A stretch of DNA of 64,000 bases from Chryseobacterium binzhouense (GTDB taxonomy: Bacteria > Bacteroidota > Bacteroidia > Flavobacteriales > Weeksellaceae). The translations under genes were made by a program, and so were the position numbers. The notes beneath the pieces are model-generated. The model worked only from the letters and a program-made list of their open reading frames with translations. It was not told the DNA's origin and made no database searches. The stretch is taken from assembly GCF_007474545.1 (NCBI RefSeq), contig NZ_VKOG01000001.1, forward strand, positions 1,116,001 through 1,180,000, given 5' to 3'. This document shows, one piece after another, positions 15,902 to 24,411 of the stretch (the stretch's first letter is position 1; the number at the start of each line of letters is the position of its first letter).

Positions 15902-17818
15902 ATGAGACTTGCAGCTGTTTATGTAAAAGAACACTTCTTATTTTCTGAACCGCAAACCATAAATTTAGGTGGAAAATATCTCTACACCATTATTCCAAGA
16001 AAAGGAACAGAAAATGAATACGATATTACAAGAGTAGAAAACCTAAATTTTATAAAGGGATTTTGGGGAGAAAATATTTCTTTGGTTTCTGCTATTGTTG
16101 GAGAGAATGGAGCAGGAAAAACGAGTGTCTTAAAAGAGTTTTGCACTTATGAAAATAATTATCCTAATACCTTTTTTATTTGGGAAGAAAACGAAGAAAT
16201 GAGTTTTACACAAATATATTATAATTCTAATACAAGAAATAAAGTTAAATTATTTGAAAACAATTTTTCAATAAATGATAAAAGTAATGAAATTTTAAAA
16301 GAGACACAACAAATATGTTTCAGTCCTTTTTTTGACTATGATATTGAGAAAGTCTTAGGAAACGGTTATTACTCTCGATATATAAATAGATTGAATAATA
16401 TAAATTCATTTGATATGTTAAATAAAGGAGGCATTACTGTTAAAACATTATTTCTAACTTTTGGAAATCTTTTAAATGAAAATGATCCTATAGATTTGAT
16501 GTCATTTATAAATAATGATACAATAAAAAACGTTAAATTTTGTGAAAAATTTAATGAATTTAAAGAAAAATTTGGTTTTTTAGATTATAATTTGGTTTTT
16601 ACAAATTCATTTATTTCTGATGAAAAAACATTTGATTTTTATCGTTTAAGTAAAGGTGAAAAAGAAGATATTAATTACACTCAAGATTATTTAAAAAAAG
16701 CTTTTGATTCAAATGAAAAAGAGCTTATAATAAGATATTATGATTTGAAATTTTTTCTACAGGATAAGATGAATTACTATTCAGAACGTTTTGTTTCTGA
16801 TTTTTATGCAAATTTAATTATTTATATAGATTATTATTTTGATGGTTTTCATGATTCCGTTTTAGCAAAAGTAAATGAAAGCAACAATATTAATCTTGAC
16901 AAAATAATAAGAGAATTATTAGCTGAAAGACAAAACAATATTTCAGAAAAAATTTTAGATTTATACAGTACTTTGTATAATGACGAAAGTAGTGGAAGAA
17001 TTGATCTTAAAACTATTATTAATGAATTTTATCATTATAAAAGAGCTGATGCTATTAAGATAATTAAATTGCAAAAGGAAATTTCTAATCTATATAAAAA
17101 GGGTGAAAATGCTGTTGCTGAAAAAAAATTATTGTATTATTATCCAGATAGAGTTTTATCATCGGGAGAAAAAACAATGATTAATCTATTTGCAACAATT
17201 TTTCATCCTGTTTCTGAATATATAAATAATGTAAAAGATATTGATAATCCTTTAAAAAATATAAAAAATATAATTCTCCTTTTAGATGAAGCTGATTTAG
17301 GATTTCATCCACAATGGAAGAAAAAATATGTTAAAATTCTTACGGATTTTTTACCAATAATGTTTGCAGAAATCCCAGGTTTTGAAAGTGTACAAATTAT
17401 TTTCACTACACACGATCCTTTAACATTGTCAGACATTCCCAATAGCAATGTTGTTTATTTAAAAAAAGAAGGAGAAAAAACAAAAGTTCTTAGCCAAAAT
17501 GAAAAACCTAAAAAATCTTTTGGAGCCAACATTACCGATTTATTAGCAGATAGTTTTTTTATAAATGATGGCTTGATTGGAGATTTTGCAAAAGGGAAGA
17601 TTGAGGAAGTGATTAAATTTCTGAAGAAAGAAAAATCAGAAATTAATTCTAAAGAAGAGTGTAAAAAAATAATCGAACTGATTGATGAGCCTTTAATGCG
17701 AGAAAAATTATTGGAAATGTATTATGAAGCTTTTGATGAAGAAAAATTAAAGGAAAAAGAATTGAAAATCTTAGAAGAATTGGCAAAAAAACATAATAAA
17801 AAAATTACAGATGCTTAA
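15902..17818 (+). CDS. AAA (ABC/OLD-like) ATPase of a Septu-type defence pair
   Basis: 638 residues. ATP-binding parts are complete: Walker A GENGAGKTS (residues 67-75), an ABC-like signature LSSGEK (419-424), Walker B ILLLDEAD (about 458-465) with LGFHPQW, and the switch His504 in TTHDP. About 340 mostly helical residues separate the two halves, as in SMC/RecF/OLD-like ATPases. The C-terminus is highly charged and helical. It overlaps the HNH gene by 8 bases, the arrangement of PtuA with PtuB in Septu anti-phage systems. Base composition is far below its neighbours (12 of 60 G+C in 16441-16500). Septu is the best guess; the ATPase/HNH pair of some retrons is the alternative, but no reverse transcriptase is nearby. 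Confidence 0.8.
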   Translation: MRLAAVYVKEHFLFSEPQTINLGGKYLYTIIPRKGTENEYDITRVENLNFIKGFWGENISLVSAIVGENGAGKTSVLKEFCTYENNYPNTFFIWEENEEMSFTQIYYNSNTRNKVKLFENNFSINDKSNEILKETQQICFSPFFDYDIEKVLGNGYYSRYINRLNNINSFDMLNKGGITVKTLFLTFGNLLNENDPIDLMSFINNDTIKNVKFCEKFNEFKEKFGFLDYNLVFTNSFISDEKTFDFYRLSKGEKEDINYTQDYLKKAFDSNEKELIIRYYDLKFFLQDKMNYYSERFVSDFYANLIIYIDYYFDGFHDSVLAKVNESNNINLDKIIRELLAERQNNISEKILDLYSTLYNDESSGRIDLKTIINEFYHYKRADAIKIIKLQKEISNLYKKGENAVAEKKLLYYYPDRVLSSGEKTMINLFATIFHPVSEYINNVKDIDNPLKNIKNIILLLDEADLGFHPQWKKKYVKILTDFLPIMFAEIPGFESVQIIFTTHDPLTLSDIPNSNVVYLKKEGEKTKVLSQNEKPKKSFGANITDLLADSFFINDGLIGDFAKGKIEEVIKFLKKEKSEINSKEECKKIIELIDEPLMREKLLEMYYEAFDEEKLKEKELKILEELAKKHNKKITDA

Positions 17819-18749
17819 AATTAATCCAACACAAGAAGCATTAGATTTTCACTACGAAAAAGTTTCTAAAATATTTGATAAAATAATTAATAGGGATATT
17901 GGAAATGGATTATTAGAAGACACTACAATTAAATTTATTAAAGGATATAAAAACATTCTTATAAAAGGAAAACCAGAATTACTTTTGAAAGTTCATCAGA
18001 AATTCAATAGAATAATTACAAATCAGGACTTTGAAAATTTGAAAACTTGTTTTAATAGAGCTTATGAAAATCAATTGCAAAAAAAACATGGTAAAGAATT
18101 TTTAGAAAAACTTAAAATAGATACTTGCATATATTGTAACAGAAATTACACCTTATATTTTGATGGAAATTTTGCAAGAGCAGAATTAGACCATTGGTTT
18201 CCGAAAGAAAAATTTCCTCTTTTAGCATTAAGTTTTTATAATTTAATCCCGAGTTGTCATTCTTGTAACCATAAAAAAGGAAATGGAGATAAAATAATTA
18301 AATCTAAATTCTTATATAATGAAAATGCTACCAATATTGAAATTCAAAACTGGTGGAATAATAAAGCATTGACAAAATTAATACATCCATATTCTAATAA
18401 AATTGATTTTAATTTCAGTTATAATGTGGAAGGTATAAATACATATAGCTCGAAGATTAAAGTCCAAAAAGATTCAATATCAGAAGAAACACTTAAGTTT
18501 AACAAAACAAAAGAAATCTACAGTGCCCACTCCAATAAAGAACTAAAAGATCTATTGGATTTGCGCTACAAATACTCAAAAAACTATTTAGACATTCTTT
18601 GTAATAAAACTTTTGAAGGATTAAATTTATCACAAGAAGAAGCGTACAGAATGATTTTCGGTATCGAAATCAACGAAGAAGATTACCATAAAAGACCTTT
18701 CTCAAAATTTAAACATGATATCATTGAAGAACTTAAAAAAAGTTTTTAA
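17811..18749 (+). CDS. HNH endonuclease of a Septu-type defence pair
   Basis: 312 residues. The nuclease core is a zinc-type HNH: CIYC (Cys106, Cys109), then LDHWFPK (Asp127, His128), then NLIPSCHSCNHKKG (Asn144, Cys149, Cys152, Asn153, His154). This matches the PtuB-like/TIGR02646-type layout. The N-terminal 100 residues are helical and probably bind the ATPase. The C-terminal 150 have no motif I know. The start codon overlaps the ATPase stop (ATGCTTAA), so translation is likely coupled. Expected role: DNA or nucleic-acid cutting released when the ATPase senses phage. Strongly AT-rich like its partner. Confidence 0.8.
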   Translation: MLKINPTQEALDFHYEKVSKIFDKIINRDIGNGLLEDTTIKFIKGYKNILIKGKPELLLKVHQKFNRIITNQDFENLKTCFNRAYENQLQKKHGKEFLEKLKIDTCIYCNRNYTLYFDGNFARAELDHWFPKEKFPLLALSFYNLIPSCHSCNHKKGNGDKIIKSKFLYNENATNIEIQNWWNNKALTKLIHPYSNKIDFNFSYNVEGINTYSSKIKVQKDSISEETLKFNKTKEIYSAHSNKELKDLLDLRYKYSKNYLDILCNKTFEGLNLSQEEAYRMIFGIEINEEDYHKRPFSKFKHDIIEELKKSF

Positions 18750-18770
18750 AATAATTTGAATTAGTATAAA

Positions 18771-18797
18771 AAAATCCGTCATCAAATGACGGATTTT
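18771..18797. terminator. bidirectional terminator
   Basis: AAAATCCGTCAT and ATGACGGATTTT are perfect 12-base complements around CAA. It closes the ATPase/HNH operon on the plus strand and fabI on the minus strand. Confidence 0.88.
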
Positions 18798-18820
18798 ATA
18801 TTTATAAACAAAAACAGAAA

Positions 18821-19630
18821 TTATTCTGTATCGTATTTGCTGATTACTTTTTGGGTAACTCCGGAGCTGCTGAATCCACCGTCGTGGAAAAGATTCTGCA
18901 TCGTAACTTTTTTGGTAAGATCTGAGAAAAGCGTTACACAGTAATCTGCACATTCCAAAGCAGTTGCGTTACCAAGAGGAGACATATCTTCGGCATAACC
19001 TAGAAAACCACCAAAACCTTTCACACCGCTTCCTGCTGTGGTTGGAGTAGGAGACTGGGATACAGTGTTGACACGCACTTTTCTTTCTCCCCAATAGTTT
19101 CCGAAAGTTCTTGCAATGCTTTCAAGATAAGCTTTGTTATCAGACATATCGTTATAATCCGGAAATGTTCTCTGAGCAGCAATATAAGTAAGTGCTAAAA
19201 TACTTCCCCATTCATTCATACAGTCTTTTTCGTACGCTACTCTCATTACTTTGTGGAAAGAAACAGCAGAGATGTCCCATCCTTTTTCCAACCAGTCATA
19301 GTTCATTTCTGTGTAATGTTTACCTTTTCTTACGTTGATAGACATTCCTATGGAGTGTAGAATAAAATCAATCTTACCAAATTTTGCGATAGCGGCATCA
19401 AAAAGCTTTTCAAGATCTTCAATAGAAGTTGCATCTGCACCAATTACTTCCGAGCCAGTTTTTTCTGCTAATCCGTTTAGCTCGCCCATTCTCAGAGCGA
19501 TGGGAGCATTAGATAAAATGAATTCAGCACCTTCTTCGTGGCATCTTTCAGCAACTTTCCATGCGATAGATTGTTCATTAAGGGCTCCAAAAATAATTCC
19601 CTTCTTGCCTTTAAGTAAACCGTATGACAT
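18821..19630 (-). CDS. fabI: enoyl-[acyl-carrier-protein] reductase (FabI)
   Basis: 269 residues. NAD(P)H-dependent reduction of trans-2-enoyl-ACP, the last step of each fatty-acid elongation cycle. A short-chain dehydrogenase of the FabI type: glycine-rich IIFGALNEQSIAW, GADATSIEDL, ILHSIGMS, the active-site Y-x6-K in YNDMSDNK, and VRVNTVSQSP. The family is the target of triclosan and related inhibitors. It is a single gene with its own promoter box upstream and a terminator shared with the defence operon. Confidence 0.95.
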   Translation of the reverse strand: MSYGLLKGKKGIIFGALNEQSIAWKVAERCHEEGAEFILSNAPIALRMGELNGLAEKTGSEVIGADATSIEDLEKLFDAAIAKFGKIDFILHSIGMSINVRKGKHYTEMNYDWLEKGWDISAVSFHKVMRVAYEKDCMNEWGSILALTYIAAQRTFPDYNDMSDNKAYLESIARTFGNYWGERKVRVNTVSQSPTPTTAGSGVKGFGGFLGYAEDMSPLGNATALECADYCVTLFSDLTKKVTMQNLFHDGGFSSSGVTQKVISKYDTE

Positions 19631-19654
19631 AATTTTTTAATGTTAATTTGATTA

Positions 19655-19662
19655 CAAATGTA
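19655..19662 (-). promoter_or_regulatory. promoter -7 box for fabI
   Basis: TACATTTG on the minus strand, 24 bases before the fabI ATG. Confidence 0.5.
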
Positions 19663-19689
19663 GCAATAATTTGTGTTTAGAGCATAATA

Positions 19690-19723
19690 AAAACGAAGCC
19701 TTCGTAAAAAAGACTTCGTTTTT
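19690..19723 (-). terminator. terminator of the gene at 19755-20054
   Basis: AAAACGAAG and CTTCGTTTT pair across a 15-base loop, and T-runs follow on either strand. On the minus strand it lies about 30 bases after the stop of the small acidic protein. Confidence 0.65.
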
Positions 19724-19754
19724 CTCTGATAATATATAAAAGACTAAAAAACTA

Positions 19755-20054
19755 TTAATTTGTTTTCTTGTTCCATTCTGCTTTTACATCTTCAGCAGCA
19801 TCTTTGGTTTTTTCCCAAGCGTCATTCGCTCCGTCTTTAACGTTTTCCCAGGTTTCTGATGCGTTGGCTTTTACTCTGTCGAACCAATCTTCCTGAGTCG
19901 CTTCCTGATCATTATTTCTTTTTTCGTTGATATAATCTCTCGCTCTGTCAGCTAAATCACTTACTTTCCATTTTGCATCATTAGCTGTATTTCTTAAAGA
20001 ATTTTCTGTGTTGTCAACCGCTTTCTCAGCTTTGTTGTAATCTTGATTTTCCAT
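19755..20054 (-). CDS. small amphipathic stress-type protein (LEA/YtxH-like)
   Basis: A 99-residue, highly charged, all-helical protein without a signal peptide, starting MENQDYNKAEKAVDNTENS. It is built of loose 11- to 18-residue helical repeats with W at regular positions (DAKWKVSD, NASETWENVKDGANDAWEK, AEWNKK). This pattern is seen in YtxH, LEA and CsbD-like stress proteins. A longer frame from 20177 would add a membrane segment, but the ATG at 20054 matches the family pattern better. Function is unknown; a general-stress role is inferred from composition only. Confidence 0.6.
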   Translation of the reverse strand: MENQDYNKAEKAVDNTENSLRNTANDAKWKVSDLADRARDYINEKRNNDQEATQEDWFDRVKANASETWENVKDGANDAWEKTKDAAEDVKAEWNKKTN

Positions 20055-20324
20055 AATATTGATATTTAGTGTTAATTGAATTACAGTAAAACAGACAAGA
20101 AGTGTTCCTAAAAGAAGAATTATTTTGTTAAACTTTTCATAAATCTTCAGTTTCTGGCAGTAATTGTCAGTAAACATCTATTTGTATAATTTCTATTCTA
20201 ATTGTAGCACAGTTTAATTTATCAATAGGAATTGCTGAAATTGTGAATTTATTTAGTTTTTATTGAATTTTATATTAATAATTATATTTTATGGTATTTT
20301 TATTCAATTTATTACTAATTTTCC

Positions 20325-20332
20325 TATTTTTG
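20325..20332 (+). promoter_or_regulatory. promoter -7 box
   Basis: TATTTTTG, 16 bases before the ATG of the YadA-head-like protein. Confidence 0.5.
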
Positions 20333-20348
20333 TATTAAATAAAAACTA

Positions 20349-21491
20349 ATGAAAACAAAATTTTTAACTGTTGCATTTATTGCTGTTCTTAATTTAAGTA
20401 ATATGTTTGGTCAGGTTGGGATAGGAACAACAGCTCCTCATTCATCATCTATTTTGCATCTTAACAGCACAAATAAAGGTCTTTTGCTGACAAGTATTTC
20501 TTTGTCATCTGTAACGGATGCCTCTACCATTCCATCACCTGCAACAGGACTCTTGGTCTGGAACAATGGGACTGGTGGACTTTCTCCCGCCGGATTATAT
20601 TATTGGAACAATTCTCAATGGAATTTTATATCCAATACTAGCAGCGGAAGCTCATCAACAGGATGGAGTACAAACGGAAATAATGCAGGATCATATTCCG
20701 GTGCTTCTACTACGCTGTCTATCGGAACTTCAACATTTGATGATTTGGTTTTTAAAGTGAATAATGCAAATGCAGGTCGTCTTGGAACTAACGGATCGGT
20801 TCTTTTTGGTACAGGAACTTCTTCTTCACAGAATGGTGTTGCTATAGAAACCAACTCGACAGCAAACAACAATGAAAGTACAGCAGTAGGAGCAGGTTCA
20901 AATGCCGCAGGTTTTCAGTCTGTGGCTTTGGGATACAATGCAAAAGCAACTTCAAATAATGCAACTGCTGTTGGTAACGACGCACAAGCCGGCGGACAAA
21001 ATTCTACTGCACTGGGTACAGGAACCAATGCATCGGGTCAAAATTCTACAGCATTAGGATTTGGAGCGTCAACAGCACAAGCTAATGCTATTGTTATAGG
21101 TAATAACAATGCTAACGTAGGGATCGGAACAAATACACCCAATACTTCTGCAAAAATAGATGTAAACGGACAATATAAGCTTGGAGAGAGGGGAAGCATT
21201 CACAAAAATCAGATAAGTTTTGAAGTATTTCCATCAGTTTCAATTGCTGGTTTGCAGTCAGGAAGAACTACAACAATCAATATTCCAATTCCTGCAGCAT
21301 TACAGCCAGCTTCTACACGTGCAAGTATTGTAGTTTCTCCGGCATCAGATTTTGCAGGAATTTCAGAATTTGGAATTAATAACCCACGCCTTACTTCCAC
21401 TTCCAACATAACGATCAATGTCACCAATATTACCAACGGAACGGCCAGTTTAAACTCAGGACATTTTTATGTAACAATCAATGAATTTTAA
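20349..21491 (+). CDS. secreted protein with YadA-like head repeats
   Basis: 380 residues with a signal peptide (MKTKFLTVAFIAVLNLSNMF). Residues about 24-95 hold the module HSSSILHLNSTNKGLLLTSI followed by GLYYWNNSQWNFI, the same unit as in the proteins at 2260 and 4081. Residues about 170-260 are 14-residue repeats with (S/A)TA(V/L)G at the turn (ESTAVGAGSNAAG, QSVALGYNAKA, NATAVGNDAQA, NSTALGTGTNASG), the left-handed beta-roll of trimeric autotransporter heads. The C-terminal 110 residues form a beta domain of unknown type, with no membrane-anchor barrel. Likely a surface fibre or adhesin. Confidence 0.8.
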   Translation: MKTKFLTVAFIAVLNLSNMFGQVGIGTTAPHSSSILHLNSTNKGLLLTSISLSSVTDASTIPSPATGLLVWNNGTGGLSPAGLYYWNNSQWNFISNTSSGSSSTGWSTNGNNAGSYSGASTTLSIGTSTFDDLVFKVNNANAGRLGTNGSVLFGTGTSSSQNGVAIETNSTANNNESTAVGAGSNAAGFQSVALGYNAKATSNNATAVGNDAQAGGQNSTALGTGTNASGQNSTALGFGASTAQANAIVIGNNNANVGIGTNTPNTSAKIDVNGQYKLGERGSIHKNQISFEVFPSVSIAGLQSGRTTTINIPIPAALQPASTRASIVVSPASDFAGISEFGINNPRLTSTSNITINVTNITNGTASLNSGHFYVTINEF

Positions 21492-21511
21492 ACCAAAATC
21501 AATATAAATGG

Positions 21512-21541
21512 AAAAGGATTGCAACCAGCAATCCTTTTTTT
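21512..21541. terminator. bidirectional terminator
   Basis: AAAAGGATTGC pairs with GCAATCCTTTT around AACCA, between convergent genes. Confidence 0.85.
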
Positions 21542-22394
21542 ACTTTATAATCCTTTCTAAAACCCATTCAATCAGTTTTCTTTCGGAAGCCTGATGGTCG
21601 GAAGAAAATTCACCGCGCCTTCTGTTGGCAATAACATTATTAACTGTAATTGCTTTATGACCTAATAATTTTGAGAATGCATAAATTGCAGAAGTTTCCA
21701 TTTCGAAATTGGTGATTCCCAGATCATTTAAGTTTTCAAGAAATTTTTCATCTAAAGCTTTTAAGCGAAGCTGTCTTCCCTGCGGCGCATAAAATCCCGG
21801 AAAAGTAGCGGTATTGCCGTGATAAGCTGCATCTTTATACAATTCGCCCAATTCTTCAGACCATTCGGAGAAATAAAGCATTGGCTTAATATTCAGATAA
21901 GGGAAATTTTCATAAAAGTTTTTAGAAAAATCATTTTCAAAATGATAATCCTGATAAAAATTCATCAATCCGTCTAAACCTACAACATTCTGGGTAACCA
22001 GCATATTATCTACCTTTACATCCGGATTTACACTTCCGCATGTTCCCATTCTGAAAAGACTTAACGACTGATGTTCTTTTTTGAATTCTTTGTTTTTCAG
22101 ATCAATATTCACCAAAGCATCAAGCTCATTCATGACGATATCAATATTTTCTGTACCAATTCCTGTAGACATCACAGAAATTCGTTCACCACGCAAAGTT
22201 CCGGTATGCGTATAAAATTCACGTTTATTCTTTTTGATTTCAATCGTATCAAAGTACTGCGAAACTTTCGGAACTCTGTCGGGGTCACCTACCAATATTA
22301 TTTTTTCAGCAATATCTTCAGGTAAAAGATTCAGATGATAAACACTTCCGTTCTCATTAAGCACCAGTTCTGAAGCAGCAAGTTTATTAAGCAT
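21540..22394 (-). CDS. nucleoside phosphorylase (uridine/purine phosphorylase family)
   Basis: A 284-residue PNP/UDP-family enzyme that splits a nucleoside with phosphate to base and ribose 1-phosphate in nucleotide salvage. Motifs: ILVGDPDRVPKVSQYF, the phosphate-binding VMSTGIGTENI, LFRMGTCGSVNPDV, and the nucleoside-binding ITNFEMETSAIYAF with the conserved Glu-Met-Glu. It is longer than E. coli Udp (253), like the variant common in this phylum. Base specificity cannot be fixed from sequence alone. Confidence 0.88.
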   Translation of the reverse strand: MLNKLAASELVLNENGSVYHLNLLPEDIAEKIILVGDPDRVPKVSQYFDTIEIKKNKREFYTHTGTLRGERISVMSTGIGTENIDIVMNELDALVNIDLKNKEFKKEHQSLSLFRMGTCGSVNPDVKVDNMLVTQNVVGLDGLMNFYQDYHFENDFSKNFYENFPYLNIKPMLYFSEWSEELGELYKDAAYHGNTATFPGFYAPQGRQLRLKALDEKFLENLNDLGITNFEMETSAIYAFSKLLGHKAITVNNVIANRRRGEFSSDHQASERKLIEWVLERIIK

Positions 22395-22663
22395 AATTAT
22401 TATAAGTTTATGTATTCAGTTTAATTTTTTGGGGAGTTAAAATTACTAAATTTTAGGTGAATAAAAGATAAACATTATTTAATTCGCTGTTAAAACTGCT
22501 CAGGAAAAGAAACTGCTAACTTCTTTTTTAATTTATTTACGATATAAGTAAACTTAAAAGGAAAATATTAATAGATACTTGGGTTTTAGCGGGAAATCCG
22601 ATGAATCATGAGACTATTGAGAAATTAAAAAAATAATGCCTCACACACAAATCTATTTTTAGA

Positions 22664-22987
22664 TTATCCGCCGACTCTTTTGGTTTTATAGCCCATTTCT
22701 TTCAGGATATTCATTATTTTATCCCGGTTGTCACCTTGTATGATAATCGTTCCGTCTTTTTCAGAACCACCTATTCCCAGCGTGGTTTTTATTTTTTTTG
22801 AAATTTTCTTCAAGTCTTCTTCACTGCCTTCCCATCCTTCAACTATGGTTACAGGTTTTCCGTTTCTGCCTTTTTTTTCAAACTTACAAACCAGAGGTTC
22901 TTTTTGCTTAAATTCTTCTTCAGGCATTTGAAAATCCTGTTCTTCATGTTCCGGGAAAAGGTTTTTGAGTTGATCACGTAAGTCCAT
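22664..22987 (-). CDS. SUI1/eIF1-like translation initiation factor (YciH family)
   Basis: 107 residues. The C-terminal part is a SUI1 domain (VCKFEKKGRNGKPVTIVEGW, LKKISKKIKTTLGIGGSEKDG, IIIQGDNRDKIMNILKEMGY), the bacterial homologue of eukaryotic eIF1. The N-terminal 35 residues are acidic and variable. The bacterial proteins are thought to influence start-site fidelity but are not essential. The 270 bases between it and the phosphorylase gene hold no convincing gene. Confidence 0.85.
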   Translation of the reverse strand: MDLRDQLKNLFPEHEEQDFQMPEEEFKQKEPLVCKFEKKGRNGKPVTIVEGWEGSEEDLKKISKKIKTTLGIGGSEKDGTIIIQGDNRDKIMNILKEMGYKTKRVGG

Positions 22988-23067
22988 AAAGCAAAATTAA
23001 AAATTATTGTTAATTTGATGTAACCTTTCCTTATATTTATTTGTCTTTTTATAATAATTCAACCACT

Positions 23068-24303
23068 ATGAGAAATATTATCTGCATTTTAACGACAATA
23101 TTATTGTCCTTTGGCATGGCAAAAGCACAGTCAGGGTTTTCAGAAAGTCCTCTGAATGCCATATTTGAAACTAAAGATGTTGACAACTTCTGGAAAGCAT
23201 TTGATGCTATGGAAACTTCAAAAAGCAATCCTTTTGAAGAATATATGAGCAGCGGTTCGCCGGGAGTGAAAGGGTTTACACCATACAGGATATTGAATGC
23301 CGACTCATTATACCTTATGGTAAAAAACAGAAAAGAAGATTATATAAAAAGTAAAAATGTTCTGTCTGAAATCGGTTATAAAGAAAAAAGAATAAAAGCT
23401 ATATACAGCGCATTGAAATATTGGTATCCGGAAGCTAAATTTCCGCCAGTATATTTTGTTTACGGACGTTTTAATTCCGGAGGTACGATTTCCCAGGACG
23501 GAATAATCATCGGAACGGAAATGCTTAAAGATCTGAACGGAATTACCGGGCTTATTGCACATGAGCTGATTCATTTTCAGCAGAATATCAAGGGAGACCA
23601 TTCTTTATTGAGACAGTCTCTGGTTGAAGGCAGTGCCGATTTTGTAAGTGAATTGGTGTCCGGAGAAAACATCAGCAATCCACACTTTAAGTACGGAGAA
23701 GCAAATTCTGAGCAGCTTTATAAGGAGTTTGTAACAAAACTGAAAGAGGACGATTTGCAGGACTGGCTTTATGGAACAAGCGGGAAGGATAACAGACCCA
23801 ATGATTTGGGGTATTGGATTGGTTATAAAATTACCGAAGCATATTTTAACAAGCAATCGGACAAGCACAAAGCAATTCAGAATATTCTGAATATAGAGAA
23901 TCCTCTATTATTTCTCAAAGAAAGCGGATTTTTGGATCCTTACATCAGAGAATATGTTAAAAAAAACAATACGAAATTCGATGACTTTTTTAAAGAATAT
24001 TCTGACGAAACTCATGAGGTAACCTTTATAGTCAATGTTCCTGATAAAAATGATGAAATTTATATTACCGGAAATCAGCCGGAACTGGGAAGCTGGAATC
24101 CATCTTCTTTGAAAATGAACAGAAAAAACAACTACCAAAGATACATTACCTTAAAAATTCACCTTCCTGCACAATTAAAATTTACAAAAGGAAATTGGGA
24201 CAAAGAAGCTGAAGTTTCAGGAATTGATAAAGGCAGCAATATAAAAATACAAACATTACCTTCAAAAACAATACGTTATCAGATAAAAGGGTATCGCAAT
24301 TAA
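23068..24303 (+). CDS. secreted HExxH metalloprotease with C-terminal CBM20-like domain
   Basis: 411 residues with a signal peptide (MRNIICILTTILLSFGMAKA). I start at the ATG at 23068; a TTG 27 bases upstream is also in frame. The zinc motif HELIH is at residues 165-169, and the following EGSADFVSE supplies a likely third ligand, as in gluzincin-type DUF2268 proteases. The last 95 residues (VTFIVNVPDKNDEIYITGNQ, LGSWNPSS, FTKGNWDKEAEV) look like a starch-binding CBM20 domain. This pairing of a protease and a carbohydrate-binding-like domain is unusual. Likely secreted or periplasmic. Confidence 0.78.
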   Translation: MRNIICILTTILLSFGMAKAQSGFSESPLNAIFETKDVDNFWKAFDAMETSKSNPFEEYMSSGSPGVKGFTPYRILNADSLYLMVKNRKEDYIKSKNVLSEIGYKEKRIKAIYSALKYWYPEAKFPPVYFVYGRFNSGGTISQDGIIIGTEMLKDLNGITGLIAHELIHFQQNIKGDHSLLRQSLVEGSADFVSELVSGENISNPHFKYGEANSEQLYKEFVTKLKEDDLQDWLYGTSGKDNRPNDLGYWIGYKITEAYFNKQSDKHKAIQNILNIENPLLFLKESGFLDPYIREYVKKNNTKFDDFFKEYSDETHEVTFIVNVPDKNDEIYITGNQPELGSWNPSSLKMNRKNNYQRYITLKIHLPAQLKFTKGNWDKEAEVSGIDKGSNIKIQTLPSKTIRYQIKGYRN

Positions 24304-24384
24304 GCAATGATTTTAATCTTTGTAGTCAATAATATTTCGTCGAAATTTAAGTCTTTCAAATTCTTCAATTCGCTTTAAAATCAA

Positions 24385-24392
24385 TAAATTTG
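24385..24392 (+). promoter_or_regulatory. promoter -7 box for gpmI
   Basis: TAAATTTG, 19 bases before the gpmI ATG. Confidence 0.5.
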
Positions 24393-24411
24393 TTTGTTAA
24401 ATAAATTTAAA

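Noticed and set aside
15680-15934. Minus-strand reading frame (84 residues) across the repeat and the ATPase start
   Set aside because: It contains SLRAKRSEAWQ, the usual false translation of CATTGCGAG-type repeats, and crosses a terminator and a promoter.
22555-22640. Possible coding remnant (ILIDTWVLAGNPMNHETIEK) between the phosphorylase and SUI1 genes
   Set aside because: No start codon, about 35 codons, no family match; could be chance.
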